From assembly GCF_900961225.1 (NCBI RefSeq), contig NZ_CAAHFN010000071.1, positions 1 to 34,064 on the forward strand: a stretch of 34,064 nt of DNA, given 5' to 3'. The stretch's first letter is position 1; each line of letters begins with the position of its first letter. The DNA comes from Modicisalibacter radicis (GTDB lineage Bacteria; Pseudomonadota; Gammaproteobacteria; Pseudomonadales; Halomonadaceae). Of this stretch, positions 15,960-24,045 are shown in pieces. Both the position numbers and the translations under genes were made by a program. The notes beneath the pieces are model-generated. The model ran no database searches. It was given only the letters and a program-made list of their open reading frames with translations, and was not told the DNA's origin.

Positions 15960-17078
15960 ATGTTGTATTTACCTTATGCAGGCTTGTATCGAGTTATGAG
16001 TGTAGAGATAAATCCGGTCTTTATTCCAGAAGATATGGGCTTGGAAAGAACCCCTAACGCCAGGGACGCGTTTGCACCAGGTGAGCTGGTCAATTTCGAT
16101 CATAAGACTCTCTTTTATGACGTGTTTATTGATGAGAAGGACTCGTCGCTGGTGGCGATAGGGCCGCCAGGGTTGAATCTCCATGGCTACATGGAAAGTG
16201 CCACCTTGGTAGTCAATGGCAAGAAAATCCCTTTTTCGCTGAGCGAGCATGAAGAGCACAAGCTGTCTTTCATGAAAGCAAGGGTCGAGCCGGCGGATGA
16301 TTATGAAGTGGTTTTTCAGTTCGAGGGCTTTCATGTAACTCATCGGCTGAAAGGTTTGAGCGTGCCGGTTGGAAAAAGCGTGCTTGTGGCCATATCCAAG
16401 AACAACAGGGTAGAGTGGATTTCGGACTGGGTTGATTTTTATAGTGCGAACTACAATCTTGACGAGATCTACATCTACGATAACGGCAGCGATAATGTCG
16501 ACGAGCTGGAGCGTGAGCTTGCCGGCCGTGCCCACATCATTCGCTGGGGATATCCTTACGGTCCGCCCGGAAAGCGATTCAACAAATTCGCGCAGCCCGG
16601 CGCCTTGAATCACTGTTTGCACCGTTTTGCCAAGGATGGGGTGCTTTTCAACTTCGATATCGATGAATTGCTCATAGCAAATCGCCAGGACATAGACAGA
16701 GACGTCGAGAAAAACGGCACCCTCTACCTCGCTAGCTACAATGTCCCGTTCGTCAAGCTGGACAAGAGTAGTTATTCTTATTATGACTTTTGTCATCGCG
16801 AGGCCAGAAGAAAGAAGTCTGCACGGAAGTTCGTTTGTCGTTACGATGCTGTGGACATTATCTCGCAGCATAACACGTGGACCTACAGGAAGCTGTTGTT
16901 CAAGAAGCGTCTTAAACGCAACAAGCCCGAGAGGCTGGAATCGAGGCGCGGGTTTTTCATGCACTTCCTGGGCATCACGACCAATTGGCAGCCGGGGCTG
17001 GAAAAACTCAAGGAGGTGCCGTTGGATACTCTTGTAAGAGATCCTTCGCATATCGACATGAGGCCAAAGGGTGATTGA
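15960..17078 (+). CDS. GT-A-fold glycosyltransferase, GT92/GT2-like, with beta-rich N-terminal part
   Basis: This 372-residue protein has two parts. Residues 1 to about 135 look like a beta-sandwich module (alternating short hydrophobic strands, ATLVVNGKKIPFSLS, YEVVFQFEGFHVTHRL). Residues from about 140 on look like a GT-A glycosyltransferase: VAISKNNRVEWISDWVDFYSANYNLDEIYIYDNGSDN, an acceptor-side GALNHCLHRF, and a DxD metal site in LFNFDIDELL (D233, D235). The NNRVEW-ISDWVDFY and YIYDNGSDN motifs resemble GT92/DUF23 and Glyco_tranf_2_4 proteins. The donor is unknown. AGGGG at 15947-15951, 8 nt before ATG 15960, supports the start. The next gene's frame follows almost directly, so the two are probably co-transcribed. 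The sequence is more A/T-rich than the next gene. Confidence 0.72.
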   Translation: MLYLPYAGLYRVMSVEINPVFIPEDMGLERTPNARDAFAPGELVNFDHKTLFYDVFIDEKDSSLVAIGPPGLNLHGYMESATLVVNGKKIPFSLSEHEEHKLSFMKARVEPADDYEVVFQFEGFHVTHRLKGLSVPVGKSVLVAISKNNRVEWISDWVDFYSANYNLDEIYIYDNGSDNVDELERELAGRAHIIRWGYPYGPPGKRFNKFAQPGALNHCLHRFAKDGVLFNFDIDELLIANRQDIDRDVEKNGTLYLASYNVPFVKLDKSSYSYYDFCHREARRKKSARKFVCRYDAVDIISQHNTWTYRKLLFKKRLKRNKPERLESRRGFFMHFLGITTNWQPGLEKLKEVPLDTLVRDPSHIDMRPKGD

Positions 17079-17106
17079 TCCGCAGGTAATGGAAAAAGGC
17101 ACGACT

Positions 17107-18210
17107 GTGAGCAGCCAGCATGAAGGATCTTTTTTGTTCCTGTCGGACCACCTGGGGGGTGGCGGCGCGCCGATCTCCATCCTCAATCTGGCACAGGCCC
17201 TGGTGGCGCGCGGCTGCCGGGTCACCATCCTGGTGCTGAGCGACAAGATATGGCACGAGATCCCGGATGGCGTTCACGTACAGGCCATACCCTTTGCCTA
17301 CAGGAACGTCTGGCAGAAATGGAACCGCTTTCGTCTGCACGCCCGGGGCGTGGAAAAGTGGCTGAACGAAAGCGACGAGACTTTCGATGTGGTCATCGCC
17401 AATCTCTATTATGCCCATCAGGTCGTTGCACACTCTTGCTTGTCGGAAAAGGCGTGGTTATGCATCCGCACCGACCCCACCCAGGCGCTTCTGGGCAAGA
17501 GTTCGTTTCGTTGGAAAGCCAGGCGCAAGCTGAAAAAGCTCTATGGCGGGAAGCGGGTGATCGCGATTTCCAGCGGAATCGTGGAGTCCCTTGCCGCCCA
17601 CGGCGTTGTGCCGGCCGATGCCAGGGTCATCCACAACATCATCGATGCCGAGTCCATTCAGGGCCGCATGCATGAAACGGTCGACATCGACGATTATATC
17701 GTCTTCGTCGGCCGCCTGGACCTACGCCAGAAGCGCTATGACCGGCTCTTGAGGGCGTACAGGAAAAGCGCAACATCAAGCAAGCTCGTGGTCGTCGGCG
17801 ATGGCGATATCGCTGGGGCCAGCGCCCTGGCGAAGGAGCTGGGGGTGGAAGACAGGGTGCTGTTCATTGGCAAGACGAACAATCCTTACCCGTACATCCA
17901 TAATGCCCGGCTGCTGGTCCTGACCTCCGATTATGAAGGGTTTGGCCGTGTCATCGCGGAAGCCTTGATTTGCGGCACGCCGGTCGTCAGCACGGACTGC
18001 CCCTCGGGCCCCAGGGATATTCTGACCGGGGAGCTTGCCGAATGCCTCGTGGAACGCGACGACGAGGATAAGCTGGCGACGAAGATCGCCCAGATGATCG
18101 AGCAACCACCGGCTATTTTACCTGGCCATTACCTGCGGTTCGCGCCGGAGGAGATATCGAGTCGCTATCTTTCGCTGCTGGCGTCGGAGTCGAGCGTTAC
18201 TGTGCGTTGA
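17107..18210 (+). CDS. Family 4 (GT-B) glycosyltransferase
   Basis: This is a GT4-type protein of about 367 residues. The N-terminal domain has FLFLSDHLGGGGAPISILNLAQAL, and the C-terminal domain has IVFVGRLDLRQKRYDRLLRAY, LVVVGDGD, DRVLFIGKTNNPYPYI and the EX7E motif in YEGFGRVIAEALICGTPVVSTDC. It resembles the gene at 14447-15589 in its C-terminal half. Likely role: sugar transfer during LPS core, O-antigen or exopolysaccharide assembly in the cytoplasm. The start is uncertain. GTG 17107 has AAAGG at 17095-17099 with a 7-nt spacer; ATG 17089 and GTG 17071 (overlapping the upstream gene) lie in frame but have poorly placed ribosome sites. It is convergent with the YdcF-like gene. Confidence 0.85.
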   Translation: MSSQHEGSFLFLSDHLGGGGAPISILNLAQALVARGCRVTILVLSDKIWHEIPDGVHVQAIPFAYRNVWQKWNRFRLHARGVEKWLNESDETFDVVIANLYYAHQVVAHSCLSEKAWLCIRTDPTQALLGKSSFRWKARRKLKKLYGGKRVIAISSGIVESLAAHGVVPADARVIHNIIDAESIQGRMHETVDIDDYIVFVGRLDLRQKRYDRLLRAYRKSATSSKLVVVGDGDIAGASALAKELGVEDRVLFIGKTNNPYPYIHNARLLVLTSDYEGFGRVIAEALICGTPVVSTDCPSGPRDILTGELAECLVERDDEDKLATKIAQMIEQPPAILPGHYLRFAPEEISSRYLSLLASESSVTVR

Positions 18211-18221
18211 GCGTTCAGTGA

Positions 18222-18971
18222 TTACAGATCCCTCTGCAGGGCGTAGACCAGCCGCCCCAGCCATTCATGCAGGGCCTGGGTGCTCTGGCGCAGGTAATAG
18301 GCGCGCGGTACGAAGGCGAGTGGGCCGAGGCCAGGCCCGGCGGTGAATTCCGTGGGGGCGGGGATCGCCTCCAGCCCGGCATGCTCGAAGGCGGCCACGG
18401 CACGGGGCAGGTGCCAGGCCTGGCTCACCAGCAGCAGGCGTTGAACGCCCGTGCCTCCGAGCAGACGCGCCGATTCGGTGGCGTTCTCGGCGGTGTCGCG
18501 GCTTTGCGTTTCGACCCAGGCGGGGTCGATGTCGAAGAGCTGGCGCATCGCCCTGGCCATCAGCTGCGATTCGGCGAGGGCCTCTTTGTGCACCCGGCCG
18601 CCGCTGAGCAGTACCGGCAGGTCGTATTGCTTGGCCAGCAGGGCACCGTAGGCCAGCCGTCGCCAGGTGGTGTTGGATGGGGCGTCGCCCCAGCCGAACT
18701 CGGGCGAGTCGTAGTTGCGCCCGCCGCCGAGGATCACGATCGCCTGGCCCCGCTTGGCCTCCGTCGGCGTCAGCGGCGGGTAGACCTCCAGGCCGTGGCG
18801 CAGCCAGTAGCTGACCAGCGGCGTCGATATCAGCAGCAGCGACAGCAGGCCGGCGATCATCAGGGTAAGGCTCAGCCCCCGGGAACCGCGCCAGAGCAGG
18901 GCCCCGAGCAGGGCCAGCAGGATATTGCCCATGGGCGGCAGGACCAGATACTGGAGGCTGCTCAGTGACAT
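18222..18971 (-). CDS. YdcF/ElyC/SanA family (DUF218) membrane-anchored protein
   Basis: This 249-residue protein has two N-terminal hydrophobic segments (about 8-28 and 35-55) followed by a DUF218 domain: AIVILGGGRNYDSPEF (77-92), YGALLAKQYDLPVLLSGG, ETQSRDTAENATESARLL and LLLVSQAWHLPRAVAAFEHAGLEAIPAPTEF in pieces. The family includes E. coli ElyC, SanA and YdcF, linked to envelope integrity and undecaprenyl-lipid carrier metabolism. That would fit a locus consuming lipid-linked sugars, but the reaction is not established. The start is ATG 18971 because AAGGA at 18981-18985 lies 9 nt ahead; an upstream in-frame extension to 19055 lacks any support. It ends 12 bases from the convergent glycosyltransferase. 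Confidence 0.88.
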   Translation of the reverse strand: MSLSSLQYLVLPPMGNILLALLGALLWRGSRGLSLTLMIAGLLSLLLISTPLVSYWLRHGLEVYPPLTPTEAKRGQAIVILGGGRNYDSPEFGWGDAPSNTTWRRLAYGALLAKQYDLPVLLSGGRVHKEALAESQLMARAMRQLFDIDPAWVETQSRDTAENATESARLLGGTGVQRLLLVSQAWHLPRAVAAFEHAGLEAIPAPTEFTAGPGLGPLAFVPRAYYLRQSTQALHEWLGRLVYALQRDL

Positions 18972-19119
18972 CGGGCTACGTCCTTGTGTCGAGTGATCGC
19001 AGACGATAGTAGCGCTGATTCGATGGCGGTGCTTAAGGGAAGCTGATGGTGCCAAGTATCCGGATTAAGTGGTTTATGGGCCTGGCAGCCCTGATGCTGA
19101 AGATTGATGTCAACTCAGG

Positions 19120-19464
19120 TCAGGCTACTGCTGTCAGCGTGAAGTCCACATGCACCTTATCGAAAGGAAACACGATCTTGCCATCGTCCGTGTGATCCAG
19201 GATGCCGGCATCGAGCAGGGCATGAACGTCACCATGCACTGCCTTCACGTCACGCCCGACGCGCCTGGAAGCCTCACGGATGCTCATGGCGCCTTGGCCG
19301 GTCATCGTCTTGAGCAACTCCCAGCGTTTCCGCGTCATGGTCTGCCACAGCAGTTCCACGGACGAGAAGGAGATATGGGTCCCTTGTTGTTCGCCCTTGA
19401 AAGCTGACAGGGCTCGTCGGGTCACATCCTCGCGGGAAGCGACAGAGAGCGTTACGGTCGTCAT
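19120..19464 (-). CDS. tumA: TumA-like winged-helix antitoxin (HVO_A0114-type DNA-binding protein)
   Basis: A 114-residue protein with a predicted winged helix-turn-helix at about residues 40-100 (RKRWELLKTMTGQGAMSIREASRRVGRDVKAVHGDVHALLDAGILD in pieces) and a basic-acidic N-terminus. This size and domain match antitoxins paired with TumE toxins. It would bind and neutralise the toxin and probably repress the shared promoter. The start is ATG 19464: GGAGG at 19470-19474 lies 5 nt ahead, and the codon overlaps the toxin's stop (ATGA 19461-19464). ATG 19476 in frame is less likely. The gene order is toxin first, antitoxin second. Confidence 0.82.
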   Translation of the reverse strand: MTTVTLSVASREDVTRRALSAFKGEQQGTHISFSSVELLWQTMTRKRWELLKTMTGQGAMSIREASRRVGRDVKAVHGDVHALLDAGILDHTDDGKIVFPFDKVHVDFTLTAVA

Positions 19465-19745
19465 GTGCACCTCCATTGATCTACGTCGGCCCAGAAGTCA
19501 GCCAGCAACCGCGCTGGCGTGGTGAATGTGTAAGGTACTTCTTCTGCGCCGATGTGCTTGTGATCGCCTTTACCTGCTTCGTTGTCGTAACGGAGCACGC
19601 ATTCTCCCGCGACAACATAGGCCAAGGCGTATTTATATTCGTGTCGTGAGCCTCGCACCGTCTGGGGCACCCGCCAGATGCGTAACTCTGCAAAAGCATT
19701 GGCCGCTACCTGGTGCCGCTCGCGGAGCAGCAATTCAGCCTTCAT
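19461..19745 (-). CDS. tumE: TumE family toxin (DUF6516)
   Basis: This 94-residue protein fits the TumE toxin family: AFAELRIWRVP near the N-terminus, RHEYKYALAYV in the middle, then the family hallmark YDNEAGKGDHKHIG and PYTF before a W-rich tail. The histidine/aspartate motif suggests a nuclease-like active site, but the mechanism is not certain. The start is ATG 19745 because it removes an implausible extension and lies right after the operator-like palindrome. It has no ribosome binding site, and the predicted transcription start is close to the ATG, so translation may be leaderless and weak, while the downstream antitoxin has a strong site. Confidence 0.82.
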   Translation of the reverse strand: MKAELLLRERHQVAANAFAELRIWRVPQTVRGSRHEYKYALAYVVAGECVLRYDNEAGKGDHKHIGAEEVPYTFTTPARLLADFWADVDQWRCT

Positions 19746-19781
19746 GTTAGTACTTGTACCAACGAGATTGTGTGTTGTCAA
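19746..19781 (-). promoter_or_regulatory. Promoter and palindromic operator of the tumE-tumA operon
   Basis: Read on the minus strand, TTGACA (19776-19781, perfect) and TACAAG (19753-19758, 4 of 6) are separated by 17 nt. An inverted repeat, GTTAGTAC and GTACCAAC (19746-19753 and 19756-19763, 7 of 8 pairs), covers the -10 element and ends one base before the toxin's ATG. This is the expected layout for autorepression by a TA complex. The same DNA lies at the start of the divergent Rpn gene. Confidence 0.65.
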
Positions 19782-20671
19782 TTAAACCAACACTGAAGAT
19801 GGCGCTGGAGGATTATTTCCAGGAGCTCCTGGACTTGTTGTTCCCGGCGATCCATGAGCAGGTGGACTGGCCGAAGGGCTACAGCTTCCTCGACAAGGAA
19901 TTGCAGCAAGTTACGGCGGATGCCAGTAGCGGTAGGCGCTACGCCGACAAACTGACCAAGGTCTACGCCCGTGACGGCAGCGAGACCTGGGTGCTCATCC
20001 ATGTTGAGGTACAGGGCGAGCCGGAGGACGACTTTGCCGAGCGCATGTACACCTACCAATACCGGTTGCGGGATCGCTACGGGATGGATGTGGTCAGTCT
20101 CGCGGTGCTGGCCGACATCCGCGAGCGCTTCCGGCCCACCGCCTTTCGCTATCAGCGCTGGGGATGCGAGCTGACCTTTACTTTCCCCATGGCTAAACTG
20201 ATTGACTGGGAGGCACGCTGGACGGAACTGGAAGCCAGCGACAACGTCTTCGCCCTGGTGGTGATGGCACAGGTCAAGGCCAAGCGGCTCAAGAACGGTG
20301 CCTCGCGCAAGGATACCAAGGTGGCTCTGACGCGGCTGCTGTTCGAAAGAGGCTACCAGCGAGAGCAGATTGTGCGGCTGTTCAACATCATCGATTGGCT
20401 GATTCAGCTGCCGAAGGGGCTGGAACCCGCGTTTCTACAGGCGGTCTACGCCATTGAGGAGGAAAAGCACATGCCTTACATCAACACGGCTGAGCGCCTG
20501 GGTATTGAGAAGGGGCGCCAGGAAGGGCGTCAGGAAGGTCAGTTGGAAGCCAAGCAAGAGACGGCGATGAACCTGATCAAGCTGGGCATACTGAGCGATG
20601 AACAGATTGCCGAGGCTACCGGCCTGACAGTTGCTAATGTCCAGTCGTTGCGTGTCGAAGACAAGCACTGA
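19772..20671 (+). CDS. Rpn family PD-(D/E)XK nuclease (recombination-promoting nuclease/putative transposase)
   Basis: This protein of about 299 residues belongs to the Rpn/COG5464 group. It contains SFLDKELQQV, RRYADKLTKVY, the catalytic-type strand VLIHVEVQGEPED (E-x-Q, part of the PD-(D/E)XK core), MYTYQYRLRDRYG and VVSLAVLAD. A helical linker follows, then the typical C-terminal region (MPYINTAERLGIEKGRQEGRQEG in pieces, and LGILSDEQIAEATGL). Family members are DNA endonucleases reported to cleave DNA and to act in phage defence. The exact start is unclear: GTG 19772, TTG 19775 and ATG 19799 are in frame, none with a strong ribosome site. The gene is divergent from tumE with almost no spacer. 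A strong internal start for a C-terminal product is listed separately. Confidence 0.82.
   Translation: MLSIKPTLKMALEDYFQELLDLLFPAIHEQVDWPKGYSFLDKELQQVTADASSGRRYADKLTKVYARDGSETWVLIHVEVQGEPEDDFAERMYTYQYRLRDRYGMDVVSLAVLADIRERFRPTAFRYQRWGCELTFTFPMAKLIDWEARWTELEASDNVFALVVMAQVKAKRLKNGASRKDTKVALTRLLFERGYQREQIVRLFNIIDWLIQLPKGLEPAFLQAVYAIEEEKHMPYINTAERLGIEKGRQEGRQEGQLEAKQETAMNLIKLGILSDEQIAEATGLTVANVQSLRVEDKH
20471..20671 (+). CDS. Probable internal in-frame product of the Rpn gene (RpnS-like, 66 aa)
   Basis: Inside the Rpn gene, GAGGAGG at 20456-20462 lies 8 nt before in-frame ATG 20471, which is far better than any site at the gene's own start. The product would be the 66-residue C-terminal part, starting MPYINTAERLGIEKG and ending in the SDEQIAEATGL helical region. 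In E. coli, Rpn genes have been shown to make such a short internal product that binds and blocks the full-length toxic nuclease. The same arrangement is inferred here from the ribosome site. It is also possible that the E-E-E-K codons simply resemble one by chance. Confidence 0.6.
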   Translation: MPYINTAERLGIEKGRQEGRQEGQLEAKQETAMNLIKLGILSDEQIAEATGLTVANVQSLRVEDKH

Positions 20672-21143
20672 ACCTGCCTGCATTCGTCTTCTCGCTTTGC
20701 GCCCAATGGCAATCCCAGCGCCCTTATTCGATTCGAGCGCCTGGAGCGAGAGAAAGCGCTGATTGACTGGCGGTGCTCAAGAAAGCCGAGGTTGCTTATT
20801 CTCGGTAGCAGACTCACATTCACAAACTGCCAAGGGTGGGGTTCGTGGGAGCGCGCATTCCATCAGGGCCCGGTGTCGCAGGCGCCACAAGAGGCCGGAT
20901 ATAACGTGCAGTCTCACCTCATGTCTCGTCGCTGCTGGCTTGCACAACGGGACGGGTCCATATAAGCGAATTTATTCGCGATGGAAGTCTGCACCCAATC
21001 GGGAATGAATTCCCTCCCACAAAAACTCTCCAGGTTCATGGTTCGGTGGCGCTGCAATCGGGAGCAAGTTCCCTCCCACAAAGGCCCCCAGACCGATGCT
21101 TCTGTGGGTTATCAAAGTCTGTGTGCTCGGGGCAGCGAATGGC
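20672..21143. other. Intergenic region with REP-like palindromes
   Basis: No gene is supported. The first 270 bases show only weak frames without ribosome sites. A degenerate REP-like piece (GTGGGAGCGCGCATTCC) lies near 20846-20862, and a clear cluster of REP elements occupies 20966-21080 (listed separately). Confidence 0.55.
20966..21080. repeat. REP element cluster 1
   Basis: A palindrome GCGAATTTATTCGCG at 20966-20980 is followed by two copies of an ATCGGGA...TTCCCTCCCACA unit (20998-21020 and 21057-21080) in the opposite orientation, about 35 bases apart. The same two motif types recur at 21967-22026 and 29583-29710. This is the pattern of paired REP sequences (REPINs) in gammaproteobacterial intergenic DNA. 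Confidence 0.75.
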
Positions 21144-21467
21144 TCACGCCGCGCTGACAGTGTGCACCTCGAGGTTGACCTTCAGTGCCTTGCGCACCGC
21201 GCCGATGATCGCGGCCAGATTGTCCATACCGGGATTCCCCGACGGTGACAGCATGCGATGCAGGCTCTTGCTGGGCTTGCCGGTCTCGTCGGCCAGCGCT
21301 TCGAATCCCACGGTTGCATTGACCAAATCGCGCAGCATCAGGCGAGCGGTGTCGGGCTCACCATTGAGAAACAGCGTGACGGCCTCATCCAGCATGGCTT
21401 TCGCGAACGCTGGATCGCGATCGACGCGATCGCCGATTGTTGTCTTGAAATCACGGGTCAGTGCCAT
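21144..21467 (-). CDS. HigA-like antitoxin (addiction module antidote protein)
   Basis: This 107-residue protein fits the addiction-module antidote group next to HigB/RelE-type toxins. It begins MALTRDFKTTIGDRVDRDPAFAKAMLDEA (split), then VTLFLNGEPDTARLMLRDLVNATVGF, followed by the helix-turn-helix FEALADETGKPSKSLHRMLSPSGNP and NLAAIIGAVRKAL. It would neutralise the partner toxin and repress the operon. The start is ATG 21467: GGAGG at 21476-21480 lies 8 nt ahead, inside the end of the toxin gene, whose stop is separated from the ATG by one base. Because the toxin frame is broken, this may be an orphan antitoxin, which could still protect against related toxins. Confidence 0.85.
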   Translation of the reverse strand: MALTRDFKTTIGDRVDRDPAFAKAMLDEAVTLFLNGEPDTARLMLRDLVNATVGFEALADETGKPSKSLHRMLSPSGNPGMDNLAAIIGAVRKALKVNLEVHTVSAA

Positions 21468-21468
21468 C

Positions 21469-21809
21469 TCACTTCCCTCCTTTCTTCGCCTGGCGCTTGC
21501 GCCGCTTGTACTCGTCGCGTAGTGCCTTGGCATTGTCGATATCGGACTGCTGGCGTTTCTTCGTACCGCCGCCGAACAGGACGATCAGTTGCTCACCATC
21601 GCGAGCCAGATAGATGCGATATCCTGGCCCCAGTCGATGCGGTACTCACCGATCCCCTCGAACCATTTGATGCTTGACGTGTTGCCCATCGACATACGGT
21701 ACTCGGCGGTGGCCACCTTCGCCGCCGCCTGGGCATCCAGCCCCTCAAACCACTCTTGGTAGGGGCTGGATCCATCGTCACGTAGAAATTCTCGAAGCTC
21801 GACCTTCAT
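21469..21809 (-). pseudogene. HigB/RelE-type toxin broken by a single-base frameshift
   Basis: The first frame, from ATG 21809, encodes MKVELREFLRDDGSSPYQEW...EGIGEYRIDWG and then runs into unrelated codons, stopping at 21585. The next frame continues exactly where the family expects it: PGYRIYLARDGEQLIVLFGGG, then TKKRQQSDIDNAKALRDEYK and a Lys-rich tail with a stop at 21469. The shift maps to the GGGGCC run at 21626-21631 (minus strand), where one base is missing relative to an uninterrupted 113-residue toxin (killer protein group, TIGR02683-like). It is either a true inactivating mutation or a sequencing error in a homopolymer. No classical slippery heptamer is present, so programmed frameshifting is less likely. 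Confidence 0.82.
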
Positions 21810-21816
21810 GCCTTTA

Positions 21817-21836
21817 TGGTAACTTATATGTTACCA
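21817..21836. promoter_or_regulatory. Palindromic operator of the HigB/HigA-type operon
   Basis: A perfect inverted repeat, TGGTAAC and GTTACCA, with a 6-nt A/T centre lies 7 bases upstream of the toxin's ATG. On the minus strand the centre gives ATATAAG, which can serve as a -10 element, so binding of the antitoxin there would block transcription. The -35 element is unclear. Confidence 0.6.
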
Positions 21837-21966
21837 CGTGACAAGCAAGCATCAAGGCTTAGCGTTCGCGGGGCGGTTGGGTCGCCGGCCGACTGCACTG
21901 AGTAGTGAGCAGGGATGCGCTATCGGTAACAGTGACTACTCACAAACCTCCAGAGCCGGGGTTCAT

Positions 21967-22026
21967 GGGAGCGAATTTATTCGCGATGGAAACCTGCACC
22001 AAATCGGGACAAGTTCTCTCCCACAA
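21967..22026. repeat. REP element pair 2
   Basis: The GGGAGCGAATTTATTCGCGA palindrome (21967-21986) and, 16 bases on, ATCGGGACAAGTTCTCTCCC with CACA (22003-22026) repeat the pair found at 20966-21080, including the intervening GGAAACCTGCACC-like spacer. The pair sits between the broken toxin operon and the 3' end of the polyol ABC operon. Confidence 0.78.
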
Positions 22027-22061
22027 GATCCTCCTTCCACAAGTCTCTTCCATAAACCCCT

Positions 22062-23192
<1,131 letters not shown>

Positions 23193-23237
23193 GTCGGGTT
23201 CCTGGTGGTTCGGGTCGGGCGGTCAGGCGAATCGCTG

Positions 23238-24002
23238 CTACCAGAGGGTGTAGCCGCCATCCACGACGACGATGGAGCCGGTCATGAAGCTCGAGGCGTT
23301 GCTGGCCATGTAGACGATGGTGGGGCCGAGCTCCTCGGGGGTGGCGGCGCGCTGCATGGGCGCGTCGTCGATCCAGCGCGGCTTGTATCGGGGGTCGTCG
23401 ACCGGCGCCATCGCGGTCTTGACGTAGCCGGGGGCCAGCGCGTTGACGCGAATGCCGTAGGGCGCCCATTCGGCGGCCAGCGACTTGGTCAATTGATGCA
23501 CGGCGGCCTTGGAGGCGTTGTAGGCGGGCTGCATCTGCGGGCGGTTGACGATCATCGCCGAGATCGAGCCGATGTTGATGATCACCCCGCCGCGCGACTG
23601 CATTCGCCGGCCGGCGGCCTGGGCGCAGTACCACAGCCCGTGGACGTTGATGTCGAAGATCTCGCGCCAGCGCTCGGGGGTGACGTCCAGCGCCGGCGCG
23701 TGCTGGCAGGCGCCGGCGTTGTTGAGGAAGATATCGACCGGGCCGAGGGTGGCTTCGACCTCGTCGAGCAGGGCGTCCGCCGCCTCGGGTTGGGTAATGT
23801 CGACCTCAACCGCCATGGCGCGGTGCCCGGCATCCTCCAGGGCCTTGACCACTTCCAGGCTGCGCTCGTGCCCGCGGGCGGCGATGGCGACCTGCGCCCC
23901 GGCCTCGGCCAGCGCATGGGCGAACGCCTCGCCGAGCCCGCCGTTGCCGCCGGTGACCACGGCGACCTTGCCGCTCAGGTCGAACTGCGACATCACGTTC
24001 AT
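23238..24002 (-). CDS. SDR family NAD(P)-dependent oxidoreductase (probable polyol dehydrogenase)
   Basis: This 254-residue classical short-chain dehydrogenase has cofactor motif TGGNGGLG (17-24), NNAG (94-97) and a catalytic triad S148, Y161, K165 (ISAM...YNASK), with PGYVKTAM afterwards and a C-terminal SSFMTGSIVVVDGGYT block. Its place inside a polyol transporter operon suggests it oxidises a sugar alcohol such as an arabitol, mannitol or sorbitol to the keto-sugar, or handles the second step of the pathway. The substrate cannot be read from sequence. ATG 24002 has GGGAG at 24009-24013; an in-frame ATG at 23993 is possible. Confidence 0.9.
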   Translation of the reverse strand: MNVMSQFDLSGKVAVVTGGNGGLGEAFAHALAEAGAQVAIAARGHERSLEVVKALEDAGHRAMAVEVDITQPEAADALLDEVEATLGPVDIFLNNAGACQHAPALDVTPERWREIFDINVHGLWYCAQAAGRRMQSRGGVIINIGSISAMIVNRPQMQPAYNASKAAVHQLTKSLAAEWAPYGIRVNALAPGYVKTAMAPVDDPRYKPRWIDDAPMQRAATPEELGPTIVYMASNASSFMTGSIVVVDGGYTLW

Positions 24003-24045
24003 GGTTGTCTCCCTGTCCGTTGTAGAAGCGTTGTCGTGGGATCGG

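Noticed and set aside
15969..17246. Open frame of 425 codons on the minus strand
   Set aside because: It is antisense to the GT-A-like gene, which has a DxD motif and a good ribosome site, and the reverse product matches no family I recognise.
21626..21631. Programmed ribosomal frameshift in the toxin gene
   Set aside because: The GGGGCC context offers no classical X-XXY-YYZ slippery site and no obvious downstream stimulator. A single-base deletion or read error explains it better.
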